A DNA stretch of 64,000 nucleotides from Mesorhizobium mediterraneum (GTDB lineage Bacteria; Pseudomonadota; Alphaproteobacteria; Rhizobiales; Rhizobiaceae), in assembly GCF_002284565.1 (NCBI RefSeq), contig NZ_NPKI01000002.1, positions 177,240 to 241,239 on the forward strand. Direction: 5' to 3'. The notes beneath the pieces were generated by a model. That model was not told the origin of the DNA. It ran no database searches and saw nothing but the letters and a program-made list of their open reading frames with translations. Of the stretch, positions 9,025-16,831 are shown piece after piece. The translations under genes and the position numbers were made by a program. How positions within the stretch are numbered: position 1 is the first letter of the stretch; the number at the start of each line of letters is the position of its first letter.

Positions 9025-9027
9025 CTT

Positions 9028-10071
9028 TCACTCCGCCACCGGCGTCCACATCACATCCTCGACCCGCAGCGCCCCAGTTGCCAGCATCACCAGCCGGTCG
9101 AAGCCGAGCGCGGAGCCACTTGCCTGCGGCATGATGCTCAGCGCCGCGAGGAAATCCTCGTCGATCGGATAGCGTTCGCCATAGACACGCTGCTTCTCGT
9201 CCATCTCTAGGATGAAGCGCCGGCGCTGCTCGGCGGCGTCGGTAAGCTCGCCGAACGCGTTGGCCAGCTCGACGCCGCAGCAATAGAGCTCGAAGCGCTC
9301 GGCGGTCCTCGCATCATCCGCGCTCGGCCGGGCGAGTGCCGCCTCCGAAATCGGATAGCCGTAAAGGATGGTGGCGCGCCCCTTCCCCAGCGTCGGCTCG
9401 ATCTTTTCCACCATCACCCGGCTGAACAGATCGGCCCAATTGTCGTCGGACGCGGTGCGCAAGCCCGCCTGGACCAGAGCCGCGTGCAGCGCTTCGCGAT
9501 CGGTGCTGCCGTCGGCGGCGACCGTGGCTAGCAGGTCGATGCCGGCATGGCGCGAAAAAGCCTCGGCGACGCTTAACCGTTCCGGCTCGGCGAACGGATC
9601 GGCCTCGCGGCCGCGAAAGGAGAAGCGTTTTGCGCCGGCGCGCTCGGCGGCCAGCGCGACAAGCCCGGCACAATCCTCCATCAGGCTCTCATAGGTCTCA
9701 TCAACCCGGTACCATTCGAGCATGGTGAAGGACGGATGGTGTAGCGGGCCGCGCTCGCGGTTGCGATAGACGGCACTCAGGCTGAAGATGCGCTTCTCGC
9801 CGGCGGCGAGCAGCTTCTTGCAGGCGAATTCCGGCGATGTGTGCAAATAGAGCGGCTGGCGCTGCCCGTTCGGGCCGATCGCCTCGGTGGCGAAGGCCGA
9901 CAGATGCGCCTCGTTGCCTGGCGAGACCTGCAGCGCCGCTGTCTCGACCTCGATGAAATCGCGACGGGCAAACCAGTCGCGCAGGGCCGCAGTGATGGCA
10001 TTGCGCAGGAGCAGCCGCGGCCGGCGGTCGGAGTGGACATCGGGCGTCCACCAGGGCGACGCGGCGGTCAT
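9028..10071 (-). CDS. epmA: EF-P lysine-specific aminoacylase EpmA (PoxA/GenX)
   Basis: A class II lysyl-tRNA-synthetase-like enzyme of 347 residues that attaches beta-lysine to elongation factor P. It has only the catalytic core and no anticodon-binding domain. Visible motifs are class II motif 2 around [20 protein letters not shown] and the C-terminal motif 3 [12 protein letters not shown]. The start at 10071 (MTAASPWW) is preferred to 10128, since family similarity begins there and the upstream codons lie in the divergent promoter region. It is divergent from efp, its substrate, 129 bases away. EpmB, needed to make beta-lysine, is not in the window. Confidence 0.9.
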   Translation of the reverse strand: MTAASPWWTPDVHSDRRPRLLLRNAITAALRDWFARRDFIEVETAALQVSPGNEAHLSAFATEAIGPNGQRQPLYLHTSPEFACKKLLAAGEKRIFSLSAVYRNRERGPLHHPSFTMLEWYRVDETYESLMEDCAGLVALAAERAGAKRFSFRGREADPFAEPERLSVAEAFSRHAGIDLLATVAADGSTDREALHAALVQAGLRTASDDNWADLFSRVMVEKIEPTLGKGRATILYGYPISEAALARPSADDARTAERFELYCCGVELANAFGELTDAAEQRRRFILEMDEKQRVYGERYPIDEDFLAALSIMPQASGSALGFDRLVMLATGALRVEDVMWTPVAE

Positions 10072-10200
10072 GACAGGCGGATTTGCATCGAGGACTGGCG
10101 ATTGCAGCCAAGATGCGCTAGTCCGCACCGGACGGCTCCCGCAGCCGATTTGCGCCGGTCGGCGCTTCCAGGCCAGTCAACGCTCTTAGGAATAAAGCCC

Positions 10201-10767
10201 GTGAAGGTCATCGCCAGTTCCCTACGCAAAGGCAATGTCGTCGAAAAGGACGGCAAGCTCTATGTGATCCTCTTTGCTGAAAACATCCATCCCGGCAAGG
10301 GCACGCCGGTGACCCAGCTCGACATGCGCCGCATCTCCGATGGGGTGAAAGTCTCGGAGCGCTACCGCACCACCGAGCAGGTCGAGCGCGCCTATGTCGA
10401 GGAGCGCGAGCACACCTTCCTCTATCGCGACGGGGAAGGCTTCCACTTCATGAACCCGGAAAGCTACGATCAGGTCGCGGTGTCGGAAAGCGTGGTTGGC
10501 GAGATGGCGCCCTATCTCACGGAAGGCATGGCGGTGCAGGTCTCGCAGTATAATGGCATCGCCATCTCGCTGGTGCTGCCGCAGCGCGCCACTTTCGAGG
10601 TGGTCGAGACCGAGCCGGTGACCAAGGGTCAGACGGCATCCTCGTCCTACAAGCCGGCAACGCTCTCCAACGGCGTGCGCACGCTGGTGCCGCCGCACAT
10701 CAGCGCCGGCACCCGCGTGGTGGTGATGACGGCGGATGGCGCTTATGTGGAGCGGGCGAAGGATTAG
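10201..10767 (+). CDS. efp: Elongation factor P
   Basis: A 188-residue EF-P that rescues ribosomes stalled at consecutive prolines. The N-terminal KOW-like domain carries the loop HPGKGTP, whose Lys33 is the expected target of EpmA. The OB domains follow, ending in [19 protein letters not shown]. The GTG start at 10201 ([11 protein letters not shown]) matches the usual EF-P N-terminus. It is divergently paired with epmA. No close partner gene lies downstream. Confidence 0.95.
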   Translation: MKVIASSLRKGNVVEKDGKLYVILFAENIHPGKGTPVTQLDMRRISDGVKVSERYRTTEQVERAYVEEREHTFLYRDGEGFHFMNPESYDQVAVSESVVGEMAPYLTEGMAVQVSQYNGIAISLVLPQRATFEVVETEPVTKGQTASSSYKPATLSNGVRTLVPPHISAGTRVVVMTADGAYVERAKD

Positions 10768-10819
10768 GGGCACCCAGCACCCCACATCGGCTTCAACAAT
10801 TGAAGGATGGATCGTGCTC

Positions 10820-10886
10820 GACGCGCTCGGTCAGCGCCGTCGGCCTGGCGCCGGCCTGCTGCGAGACGCGGAAATCCTCGCGTTAG
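10820..10886 (-). pseudogene. Relict fragment of a DUF6456-type gene
   Basis: About 67 bases here align with 12647-12713, inside the DUF6456 gene, with only about eight differences; both start GACGCGCTCGGTCAGCGCCG. The fragment lacks the rest of the gene, has no start, and sits in the 283-base gap between efp and the acetyltransferase gene. It is best read as debris of a duplicated or recombined copy. Confidence 0.7.
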
Positions 10887-11050
10887 CAGTGCCCAATCCG
10901 TCGCGCGGCCATAGCGCACTTGCGAAATGCCCTCTCTTGAGCAATGCTCCTCCCCTTAGCAGGGGCTTGAGGAATGACATTTAAGGCAGTCGCGCGGATC
11001 GATACGGTGGTGTCGATTGCCGGCTCACCGAATCCAGGCGGTAAACCGGG

Positions 11051-11647
11051 ATGGCTTTCAAGAAACTGCGGATTTGGCTGGGACTGAAAGATGATCCCGC
11101 AGCGATCCCGCGCCACGCTAAAATCGGACGCGAAACCTATGGTGTCCACGGCAGGGCATTCCTCAATTGCACGGCGGAATCGCCAGTCGAGATAGGCGCA
11201 TTTTGTTCAATCGGACCAGGGACACTCTTTCTGTGCCAGACTGATCACCGAACGGATACGGCTTCAACGTTTCCTTTTCAGTCGCGGATTTTCCGGCAGA
11301 AAAAGAACCTGGAGTACCTAGTTTCGAAAGGCCCGATCCTCGTCGGCAATGACGTCTGGATCGGAGCCCGCGCGATCATCCTTTCAGGCGTGACCATCGG
11401 CGACGGAGCCGTTATTGCCGCCGGCAGCGTCGTGACCAGGGACGTTGCGCCATATACGCTTGTCGGCGGCAATCCAGCCAAGGTGATCAAGCGCCGGTTC
11501 TCCGACGAGACGATTGCTGCACTGCTTGAAATCCAGTGGTGGAAGTGGCCCATGGCGCGGCTCAAAAAGGAGCGCGCCGCCTTCGACCTGTCTGCAGAGG
11601 TTTTCACCAAGCACTATGCGGCCCACCAAAATTCAAAGCGGGTGTAA
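11051..11647 (+). CDS. Hexapeptide-repeat O-acetyltransferase (CatB/XAT-like)
   Basis: A 198-residue left-handed beta-helix acetyltransferase. Hexapeptide repeats run through residues 40-150, for example VEIGAFCSIGPGT and ILVGNDVWIGARAIILSGVTIGDGAVIAAGSVV, ending with the usual VGGNPAKVIKRRF. A C-terminal helix (WWKWPMARLKKE) is typical of the CatB/VatD group. The acceptor is unknown: sugars, antibiotics or surface polysaccharides are all used in the family. It is flanked by short relict sequences, so it may belong to a small accessory patch. Confidence 0.85.
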   Translation: MAFKKLRIWLGLKDDPAAIPRHAKIGRETYGVHGRAFLNCTAESPVEIGAFCSIGPGTLFLCQTDHRTDTASTFPFQSRIFRQKKNLEYLVSKGPILVGNDVWIGARAIILSGVTIGDGAVIAAGSVVTRDVAPYTLVGGNPAKVIKRRFSDETIAALLEIQWWKWPMARLKKERAAFDLSAEVFTKHYAAHQNSKRV

Positions 11648-11734
11648 ACTTGACTGCGAAGGCTCGACGCTCGGCCGAAGCCAGAGGTTGTGGGGTGCTG
11701 CGTATGGTTTGGAAGCCAGCTGGATGCGCGGCAT

Positions 11735-11851
11735 TCAGCCAAGGATGAGACCCGCCACCAGAACCGTGAGGATAAGCGACACCGGAACAGCAAGCAGGCA
11801 GCACGCCTCTAAAGTGTTGATTTGCCAAGAGTTCATCGAGCGCTTTCCCAT
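11735..11851 (-). CDS. Small single-span membrane protein, 38 residues
   Basis: A short frame starting at 11851 with AGGA seven bases upstream encodes MGKRSMNSWQINTLEA followed by a continuous hydrophobic segment of about 22 residues (CLLAVPVSLILTVLVAGLIL) and a stop. That is the shape of a small inner-membrane protein with a charged, cytoplasmic N-terminus. I do not recognise a family. Supported only by shape and ribosome-binding site. Confidence 0.4.
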   Translation of the reverse strand: MGKRSMNSWQINTLEACCLLAVPVSLILTVLVAGLILG

Positions 11852-11923
11852 GTTGATTTCCTATCTAAACGGGCAGACCGGGACGGCAGTTCCATGGAAA
11901 ATGTCAGGGCGTCATTCGCGCCG

Positions 11924-12190
11924 CTATCGTGCTGATTGGCGCGAAGCCGCATTCCGAGTTATCCAGCGGGCACGCGCCAGATGCGTCGCCCAAGCCCGGA
12001 ATGCCCTCTCTGGCTCCTGCTCGGGGTCAATGTGCAGAACGATGCGGGCGACCTCACGCCAATCGGCCCCGTCCGCCGAAGCATCGAGCAACCGGATATA
12101 AGTAAGCATATGGTCCTCGTCATAGCCGGTCAGCACCGAAGACGTCGGCGCGACGTCTGCGAAATGAGGGTCTAGCAGCGGCTTTAACAT
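11924..12190 (-). CDS. DUF2285 domain protein, C-terminus possibly frameshifted
   Basis: An 88-residue protein matching the rhizobial DUF2285 pattern: LTGYDEDHMLTYIRLLDA, then DGADWREVARIVLHIDP and HLARARWITRN. Such short proteins are often found in mobile regions of Mesorhizobium and usually end in a TEHGYR-like block. Here the frame ends NAASRQSAR, while the next frame reads ECGF at the same point, so a one-base shift near 11945 is possible. Upstream (12191-12388) there is no intact gene; one frame carries WRDARVG and a stop, which may be the remains of the partner gene that usually precedes DUF2285. Confidence 0.6.
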   Translation of the reverse strand: MLKPLLDPHFADVAPTSSVLTGYDEDHMLTYIRLLDASADGADWREVARIVLHIDPEQEPERAFRAWATHLARARWITRNAASRQSAR

Positions 12191-12388
12191 TGCGATCTAC
12201 CAGCAATGGCGCACCGTAACAGGCCATGGGGAAGCCTGCGCCCTTCAATTGGAGGACGCGGGCCGATCGAGGTTCGCTGCGTCGCCGCCCTCCGCACTCC
12301 GCGCCCTCTCGGGCGGCGAAGTTCAGGCCGCTCCCCGGTGATCAACGGCGCCTTGGTCGACCGACGCGGGCATCACGCCAGTTGCCTG

Positions 12389-12991
12389 CTACCCACGCGG
12401 CCTCCGCATCAGCATCATCCCGTAATGCACCGCCAGCAAATCCAGCCCGACCTTGAGCAGCTTCGCCACAACGTCCCGCGGCTCGGCGTTCTGTTCGGCC
12501 AGGCTCTTCACCGTTTCGCCATGGCAGCAGACTTTTTGCACCACGCCCGAAACCTCCCAATGCGAAAGCGCCCTGGTGGCGTCGGCATAGGCGCGGCCGG
12601 CGGACAGGATGCGGTCGGCAACGCCGCCGCCGATGCGCCCGCCATCGACGCGCTCGGTCAGCGCCGTCGGCTTGACGCCGTCCTGTGCCGAGACGCGAAA
12701 ATCCTCGCGGTAGCGCATGCCCGCCTCGCGCTGCTGGCGCGACAGCGAGGTGATGCCGGTCAGCGGATCGACATTGCGCACGCGCACAATGCCGCCGGGC
12801 GGGCCGTCGTTGGAAACCTCATAGACACGCCTCGCCTCCAGCGTGCCGACTGCGAGCCGTTTGCGGCCGAAGGCGTCGTCCTTCAGCGCGAAATCATGGC
12901 CGACCTCCTTGCGAATGCGCACCTGCTCGGCCTCGCCCTTGGCTAGTTTGGGCGGCTTGGGTTTAGCCTTCTGGGCGGTCTTCCTGCTCAT
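12389..12991 (-). CDS. DUF6456 domain protein
   Basis: A 200-residue cytoplasmic protein. The N-terminal 25 residues are Lys-rich (MSRKTAQKAKPKPPKLAKG). The remainder fits DUF6456: RQQREAGMRYREDFR near residue 85, a Gly-rich GGRIGGGV segment, and a final helix pair ending KVGLDLLAVHYG. The family is confined mainly to alphaproteobacteria and its role is unknown; many members carry helix-turn-helix regions and are thought to be regulatory. It precedes the GcrA-like gene on the other side of a 100-base gap. A 67-base fragment of this gene recurs at 10820-10886. Confidence 0.6.
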   Translation of the reverse strand: MSRKTAQKAKPKPPKLAKGEAEQVRIRKEVGHDFALKDDAFGRKRLAVGTLEARRVYEVSNDGPPGGIVRVRNVDPLTGITSLSRQQREAGMRYREDFRVSAQDGVKPTALTERVDGGRIGGGVADRILSAGRAYADATRALSHWEVSGVVQKVCCHGETVKSLAEQNAEPRDVVAKLLKVGLDLLAVHYGMMLMRRPRG

Positions 12992-13090
12992 CGGTGGCTC
13001 CTCGTTTCATTTGCTGTCTTCGCAGAACCTGGTTCCTCTCCTCACCTCGTAGGGCGAGGAACTCAGATTGCCGTCCGTTCGGCGATCAGC

Positions 13091-13801
13091 TCACGCCGCA
13101 TCCGCCAGAACCGTGCGGCGGTGGTCGCAGAAGCGCGCCGCGTGATAGGCGCAGTAGCTTTTCAGCGGCCGCGTGCGCAGGCCGCAGCACAGCATGTCCA
13201 GTCCCGGCCGGCTGCCCGGCGCGACGTTTTCGGGGTCTTCCTCCAGCGTCAGATCGAGCGGCGCGCGGCAGCGGTTGAACAGGCAGTCGATGAAGCGCAT
13301 GGCCGCGACATGCGGCTGGCGCCCTACGGCAGTGGGGTGCGGCGCCGGCACCTTGACGGCCTCGCTATCGGGCCCGTGGATCTCGTGCACGAACTGGCGC
13401 TGCGGCAGCCAGACCGGCGGCGCCAGCCTGGCCGGCGTCACATGCCTCGCAGGCCCGCTCTGCTTAACCAGCTTTGCTTGCCCAGGCAGCTTTGCTTGCC
13501 CAGGCAGCTCCGCTTGCCCAGGCAGCTTTGCTTGCCCAGGCGATCCGGCCGGCTTTGCGGATTTGTCCGGCCTGACAAGCTTTGCCGGGTTTTTTCTAGG
13601 CCGGCCGCCGGACCTGCCCTGGGGATTGGCAAAGCCGATGGCGCGCAAGTCGGCGTTGCGGTGGACGACGCCGATGATCGCGTTGCGCGACGCCGGGCCG
13701 CCGCGCAGCGCGCTCAGCCGGTCGGCGATCCTGGCGGCGGACAATCCGTCCTTCAGCCAGCGGGCGATGCTTTGCAATTCTGTGTCGGTATAGGCGGGCA
13801 T
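13091..13801 (-). CDS. GcrA-family regulator-like protein with a PGQAKL repeat linker
   Basis: A 236-residue protein with a GcrA-type N-terminal helix-turn-helix (LQSIARWLKDGLSAARIADR then RNAIIGVVHR, about residues 8-50) and a C-terminal Cys-rich block ending SYCAYHAARFC, as in GcrA. GcrA proteins act with sigma-70 on methylated promoters in the alphaproteobacterial cell cycle. This one differs by a long linker with hexapeptide repeats PGQAKL/PGQAEL (DNA 13471-13542) and is longer than true GcrA, so it is probably a paralogue. The start at 13801 (MPAYTDTEL) is preferred over 13861. Confidence 0.65.
   Translation of the reverse strand: MPAYTDTELQSIARWLKDGLSAARIADRLSALRGGPASRNAIIGVVHRNADLRAIGFANPQGRSGGRPRKNPAKLVRPDKSAKPAGSPGQAKLPGQAELPGQAKLPGQAKLVKQSGPARHVTPARLAPPVWLPQRQFVHEIHGPDSEAVKVPAPHPTAVGRQPHVAAMRFIDCLFNRCRAPLDLTLEEDPENVAPGSRPGLDMLCCGLRTRPLKSYCAYHAARFCDHRRTVLADAA
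13471..13542. repeat. 18-bp tandem repeat, four copies, in-frame
   Basis: Units at 13471-13488, 13489-13506, 13507-13524 and 13525-13542 share GCTTTGCTTGCCCAGGCA, the first two identical and the others with one to three changes. On the minus strand they encode repeated PGQA(K/E)L in the linker of the GcrA-like protein. Near-identity at DNA level suggests recent slippage expansion. Confidence 0.9.
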
Positions 13802-13847
13802 GGTGTTCTTCCGTCTCAAGAGATTGCGTGAATGCCGAAGCTCGTCC

Positions 13848-14011
13848 CTCTCCCCGTTCACGGGGAGAGGATGCCGGCAGGCAGGTGAGGGGCAGCGCGG
13901 CGTGGCCGATTGTCTTTGCCCCAGGTCATTGCCGGCACTGCCCGAGCAGCCCAGCGATGGTGCCGCCCCTCATCCGCCTGCCGGCACCTTCTCCCCGTGA
14001 ACGGGGAGAAG
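13848..14011. repeat. Facing pair of REP-like palindromes
   Basis: CTCTCCCCGTTCACGGGGAGAG followed by a GCCGGCAGGCAGGTGAGGGG-like tail (13848-13891) is repeated in inverted form at 13967-14011. Each copy holds its own hairpin. It is a different sequence family from the CATCTCCCC repeats elsewhere in the window. Confidence 0.8.
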
Positions 14012-14016
14012 CGCGA

Positions 14017-14304
14017 TCACCTCCGGCGGCCGAGCTTCGCCTCGGCCGCCTCGCGGGTGGCAGCGGAAACCGCCCTGCCCGTCTGCCGGTCGAAGACGAT
14101 GACCGTGCCGTCCTCGGTGCGGATGCACGAAAGGCCGCATGACACGCGCCGAAATTCGTGGCCGGAGCCGTGAGGGGAACGGCTCCGGCCGTTCCGGTCG
14201 CCACCGGTGACGGCAGGGCGACCGGATCCGAGGCGCGAGCCTCGGGCTTCGTCCCGGCCGGGGAGGAGGACAGCCGGGACGGATGGGAAAGCGAGATGAG
14301 GCAT
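14017..14304 (-). CDS. Hypothetical protein with a short C-terminal folded segment
   Basis: A 95-residue frame divergent from the S24-type repressor. The first 50 residues are Arg/Gly/Pro-rich and low complexity, but the last 45 (FRRVSCGLSCIRTEDGTVIV, then FDRQTGRAVSAATREAAEA) look like a real small beta-alpha domain. The true start may therefore lie further in. No family recognised. Possible translation of only the last half. Confidence 0.4.
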   Translation of the reverse strand: MPHLAFPSVPAVLLPGRDEARGSRLGSGRPAVTGGDRNGRSRSPHGSGHEFRRVSCGLSCIRTEDGTVIVFDRQTGRAVSAATREAAEAKLGRRR

Positions 14305-14322
14305 GGCTTGCGCATGGGTCGT

Positions 14323-14350
14323 ATATAAGCATAACTCAAAAAATTATGCA
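14323..14350. promoter_or_regulatory. Putative operator of the S24-type repressor (site 1)
   Basis: ATATAAGCATAACTC at 14323-14337 recurs exactly, inverted, at 15564-15578. Here it forms a dyad: GCATAA (14329-14334) and TTATGC (14344-14349) around a nine-base A-rich spacer. It lies 49 bases before the repressor start at 14399, where an autoregulatory operator would be expected. Confidence 0.6.
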
Positions 14351-14398
14351 AGCCATTCTTTCATGGACGAAATCGATTCTTATGTTTCAGATGGCGCC

Positions 14399-15094
14399 AT
14401 GGCGAAAACCTCATTGTCGATCAAGGTCGGGGCGGCGATCCGCAAGGCGCGCAAGCAGCGTGGCCTGGTGATGCGCCACATTGCCGAGCACAACGACACC
14501 GACGTCGCCGCCGTCGGCAATTGGGAAACCGGCCGCAACCTGCCCAAGACCGAGAACCTCTTGAAGACCGCCGCCTTCCTGCGCGTCGACCCAGTGGCGC
14601 TCGGCAAGGGCGAGGTCGTCTTCCTCGACGACGCCGACAATGTCTCCGACGCAGAGATCGTCACCGACGCCGCTCCCCTGCCCGCCGGCCCGATGGACAT
14701 CGAGCTTCTGGGCGCTGCGGTCGGCGGCGACGACGGCGACTTCACCTTTAACGGCGAGGTCGCCGGCTATGTCCAGCGCCCGCCCGGCATCGCCCATTTG
14801 CGCAAAGTGTTCGCGCTGCATGTGCTCTCCGACTCGATGGTGCCGCGCTACGAGCCCGGCGAGATGCTCTATTGCGGCGGCCGCGACGCCGTGCCCGGCG
14901 ACCATGTGGTGATCGAGATGTTCCCCGAGGAGAACGAGCGCAACGGCAAGGCCTTCATCAAGAAGCTGGTCAAGCGCACCGCCGCCGAGCTGGTCGTCGA
15001 GCAGTACAATCCGCCGAAGACGCTGACCTTCAACCGCTACGCGATCAAGGCCGTCTTCCGCGTCATCCCGCTCAAGGAGCTGCTGGGGTATTAG
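14399..15094 (+). CDS. Helix-turn-helix repressor with LexA-like S24 peptidase domain
   Basis: A 231-residue phage-repressor-type regulator. An N-terminal XRE helix-turn-helix (about 6-65, with GAAIRKARKQRG and VGNWETGRNLPKTENLL) is joined to a C-terminal S24 domain (about 100-231). The likely catalytic serine is in HVLSDSMVPRY and the lysine in GKAFIKKLVKR; FNGEVAGY before them could hold an Ala-Gly cleavage site. Such proteins self-cleave upon RecA activation or act as stress repressors. Starts at 14303, 14363 and 14399 are possible; 14399 leaves the operator-like dyad upstream. No phage genes lie nearby, so it is a domesticated or chromosomal repressor. Confidence 0.75.
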   Translation: MAKTSLSIKVGAAIRKARKQRGLVMRHIAEHNDTDVAAVGNWETGRNLPKTENLLKTAAFLRVDPVALGKGEVVFLDDADNVSDAEIVTDAAPLPAGPMDIELLGAAVGGDDGDFTFNGEVAGYVQRPPGIAHLRKVFALHVLSDSMVPRYEPGEMLYCGGRDAVPGDHVVIEMFPEENERNGKAFIKKLVKRTAAELVVEQYNPPKTLTFNRYAIKAVFRVIPLKELLGY

Positions 15095-15111
15095 GGCGGC
15101 GGGGCGCGCTC

Positions 15112-15134
15112 CCTTCTCCCCCTGTGGGAGAAGG
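15112..15134. terminator. Nine-base-pair hairpin between convergent genes
   Basis: CCTTCTCCC (15112-15120) and GGGAGAAGG (15126-15134) form a perfect stem with a five-base loop, 17 bases after the repressor stop and before the stop of the convergent gene. No T-run follows, so it may be a REP-like element or an end-of-transcript hairpin rather than a classic terminator. Confidence 0.4.
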
Positions 15135-15150
15135 TGGATCGGCGCGCCAC

Positions 15151-15453
15151 TCAAGCCCGCCTGGATCTCTCCAGCGGAACCTCGCGATCGCTGAGCATCC
15201 GCGCCTCGGCGCGGCGCTGCTGCTGCTCGTCGATGAATGCCGCCTGGATCGAGACCGCCGCACCCGGCAGGCCATCGGCGCGGCAGGCCGAGCAAATGAG
15301 GCGCCCCGAAAGGGACGCCAGCGGCGTCTGCCCGGTTATCCCGAAGCGCTTCAGCTCAGCCGGCTTCCACCATCTGCTGCGGCCGCAATCGATACACTCG
15401 ACCGCAATCGAGACGACCTCGGCGATCGTCGCTTCCTTGCCCGGCAATGCCAT
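15151..15453 (-). CDS. Hypothetical protein with two CxxC pairs
   Basis: A 100-residue protein starting MALPGKEATIAEVV. Two Cys pairs, CIDC near residue 20 and CSAC near residue 54, separated by a WWKPAELKRFGI segment, suggest a small zinc ribbon. The C-terminus is a charged helix (DEQQQRRAEARML). No family recognised. Its promoter region is shared with the divergent 15672 gene and contains a copy of the putative repressor operator, so both may be controlled by the S24 protein next door. Confidence 0.6.
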   Translation of the reverse strand: MALPGKEATIAEVVSIAVECIDCGRSRWWKPAELKRFGITGQTPLASLSGRLICSACRADGLPGAAVSIQAAFIDEQQQRRAEARMLSDREVPLERSRRA

Positions 15454-15557
15454 CGCCCCTAGTGCCTCCGTTCCTGTTTTGTTCACAACAGTATGGGTTT
15501 TTCCCGAAGAGTCGAGTCGGTTCCGCTCGAACCCACGCAAAAGTTTAACTTGTGCCA

Positions 15558-15580
15558 ATTTTCGAGTTATGCTTATATCG
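15558..15580. promoter_or_regulatory. Putative operator of the S24-type repressor (site 2)
   Basis: GAGTTATGCTTATAT at 15564-15578 is the exact reverse complement of the motif before the repressor gene, and the similarity runs on for several A/T bases (TTTTC against AAAAA). It lies in the 218-base divergent gap between the genes starting at 15453 and 15672. Shared use by one DNA-binding protein is the simplest reading. Confidence 0.55.
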
Positions 15581-15671
15581 CTCGTGCCGACGGATAATAG
15601 CGCCGCGGACGACACGGATGGGCAGCAGGTCCGGGCATCCGTCGCGGCCGCCGCCAGCTGAGGAAACCAGG

Positions 15672-16127
15672 ATGGACGCCCTCTCCGCTCAATTCGCCCG
15701 CGATTGCGGCTATACCGGCGACAGCCCGGCCATGCTGGCGGCCTTGGCGGCCATCCGCCTCGACGGCATAGGCAAGGCCCGCCTAGGCCATGACCAGCGC
15801 AAGGCGACGGTCGACCGGCTGAAGCACGGCGAGGCACTGTTCCTGGCGGCGATCCGGCCGGCGCAGTCGGCCGAGGAGGCGCTCGAGGATGCCGCCCGTT
15901 TCATTGCTTGTTATCGCAACATGCCGCGCTGGCGCCAGGAAAGACGCGGCGCCGATCTCGCCCGCGCCAGGCAGCAGCGGCTCCTGGCACGCTTCTTCCG
16001 CCGTTTTGGCCACCGCCTCTGGGCACAGCAGGCGGCGTATGCCGGATGTCGCCGAGGCCGTCCGCCACCAATGGCTGGACCGCTCTTGCCGTCGTCAAGC
16101 CCGCGCCGTATGTCACCCCCCCGATGA
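15672..16127 (+). CDS. Hypothetical protein, helical, Arg-rich
   Basis: A 151-residue frame beginning MDALSAQFARDCGYTGDSPA with GAGGAAACC upstream. It is rich in Ala and Arg and predicted mostly helical, with AARFIACYRNMPRWRQERRG midway. It ends in a four-base ATGA overlap with the GNAT gene, which supports translation and coupling. The last 30 residues are Pro/Ser-rich and may be disordered. No family recognised. It lies downstream of the second repressor site. Confidence 0.5.
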   Translation: MDALSAQFARDCGYTGDSPAMLAALAAIRLDGIGKARLGHDQRKATVDRLKHGEALFLAAIRPAQSAEEALEDAARFIACYRNMPRWRQERRGADLARARQQRLLARFFRRFGHRLWAQQAAYAGCRRGRPPPMAGPLLPSSSPRRMSPPR

Positions 16128-16582
16128 GCGAGATTGAGTTCCGTCGCGCGCAAGCGCCCGACCTGCCGGCGATTGTCGCATTGCTTGCCGACGATGCGCT
16201 CGGCGCGGGCCGGGAAGACCCATCGACGCCGCTCGCGCCGTCCTATGCAGATGCCTTCAGGGCAATCGATGCCGATCCCAACCAGCTGCTGGCGGTGGTT
16301 GTCGAAGCCGGGCAAGTCGTCGGAACGCTGCAGCTCAGCTTCATTCCGGGCATTTCGAGGAAAGGCGCCTGGCGTGGCCAGATCGAAGGCGTTCGCGTCG
16401 CCCGGCACCGGCGGTCCGGCGGCATCGGCAAGCTGATGATCGAATGGGCGGTCGAAATGTGCCGTTCGCGCAATTGCAGCTTCGTCCAGCTCACGACGGA
16501 CAAGAGCCGACGGAAGGCGCACGCTTTCTACGAGCGCCTCGGCTTCACCGCCAGCCATCTCGGCTACAAGATGGCGCTGTAG
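16124..16582 (+). CDS. GNAT-family N-acetyltransferase
   Basis: A 152-residue acetyltransferase. It starts MSEIEFRRAQAPDLPAIVALL, the usual first strand and helix. The acetyl-CoA site is visible as VRVARHRRSGGIGKLMIEWA (about 96-115), and the C-terminal FYERLGF block near residue 139 is typical of GNAT enzymes. The acceptor cannot be told from sequence. The start overlaps the upstream stop by four bases, so the two genes are probably co-translated. Confidence 0.85.
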   Translation: MSEIEFRRAQAPDLPAIVALLADDALGAGREDPSTPLAPSYADAFRAIDADPNQLLAVVVEAGQVVGTLQLSFIPGISRKGAWRGQIEGVRVARHRRSGGIGKLMIEWAVEMCRSRNCSFVQLTTDKSRRKAHAFYERLGFTASHLGYKMAL

Positions 16583-16696
16583 GGCGCTGCACCCGTTATC
16601 GGGGCAATCGCTTCAGCAAAAGCTAGCGCTCGGCCCGCCAATTGTCGAAGTTTGCCCTGCCCTGCCTGCTGGGCACCTCAAAGATTCCGGAGTAGG

Positions 16697-16739
16697 CGCC
16701 GTCGGCGAAGCTGCCGATCTCCCCCCTTGCGGGGGAGAT
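16697..16739. repeat. REP-like hairpin element
   Basis: CGCCGTCGGCGAAGC leads into the hairpin ATCTCCCCC / GGGGGAGAT with a five-base loop (16717-16739). The same leader and a similar hairpin recur at 61265-61303, and the hairpin core at 8603-8646. It occupies the gap before dinB; apart from it and the dinB promoter I see nothing in 16583-16887. Confidence 0.75.
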
Positions 16740-16831
16740 TGGATGTCGCTTCGGCTTTCGCCAACCACCAACGCTGGAACGCAGGCAGACAAGCGGCAGC
16801 GCAAACCTGAAGCGATTGCCTTCCGCGCTCC

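Noticed and set aside
13471..13542. Regular repeats considered as a CRISPR array
   Set aside because: 18-base units are directly adjacent without spacers and are in frame within a protein gene.
14399..15094. S24-type repressor taken as a sign of a prophage
   Set aside because: No integrase, capsid, terminase, lysis or replication genes in the surrounding 20 kb.
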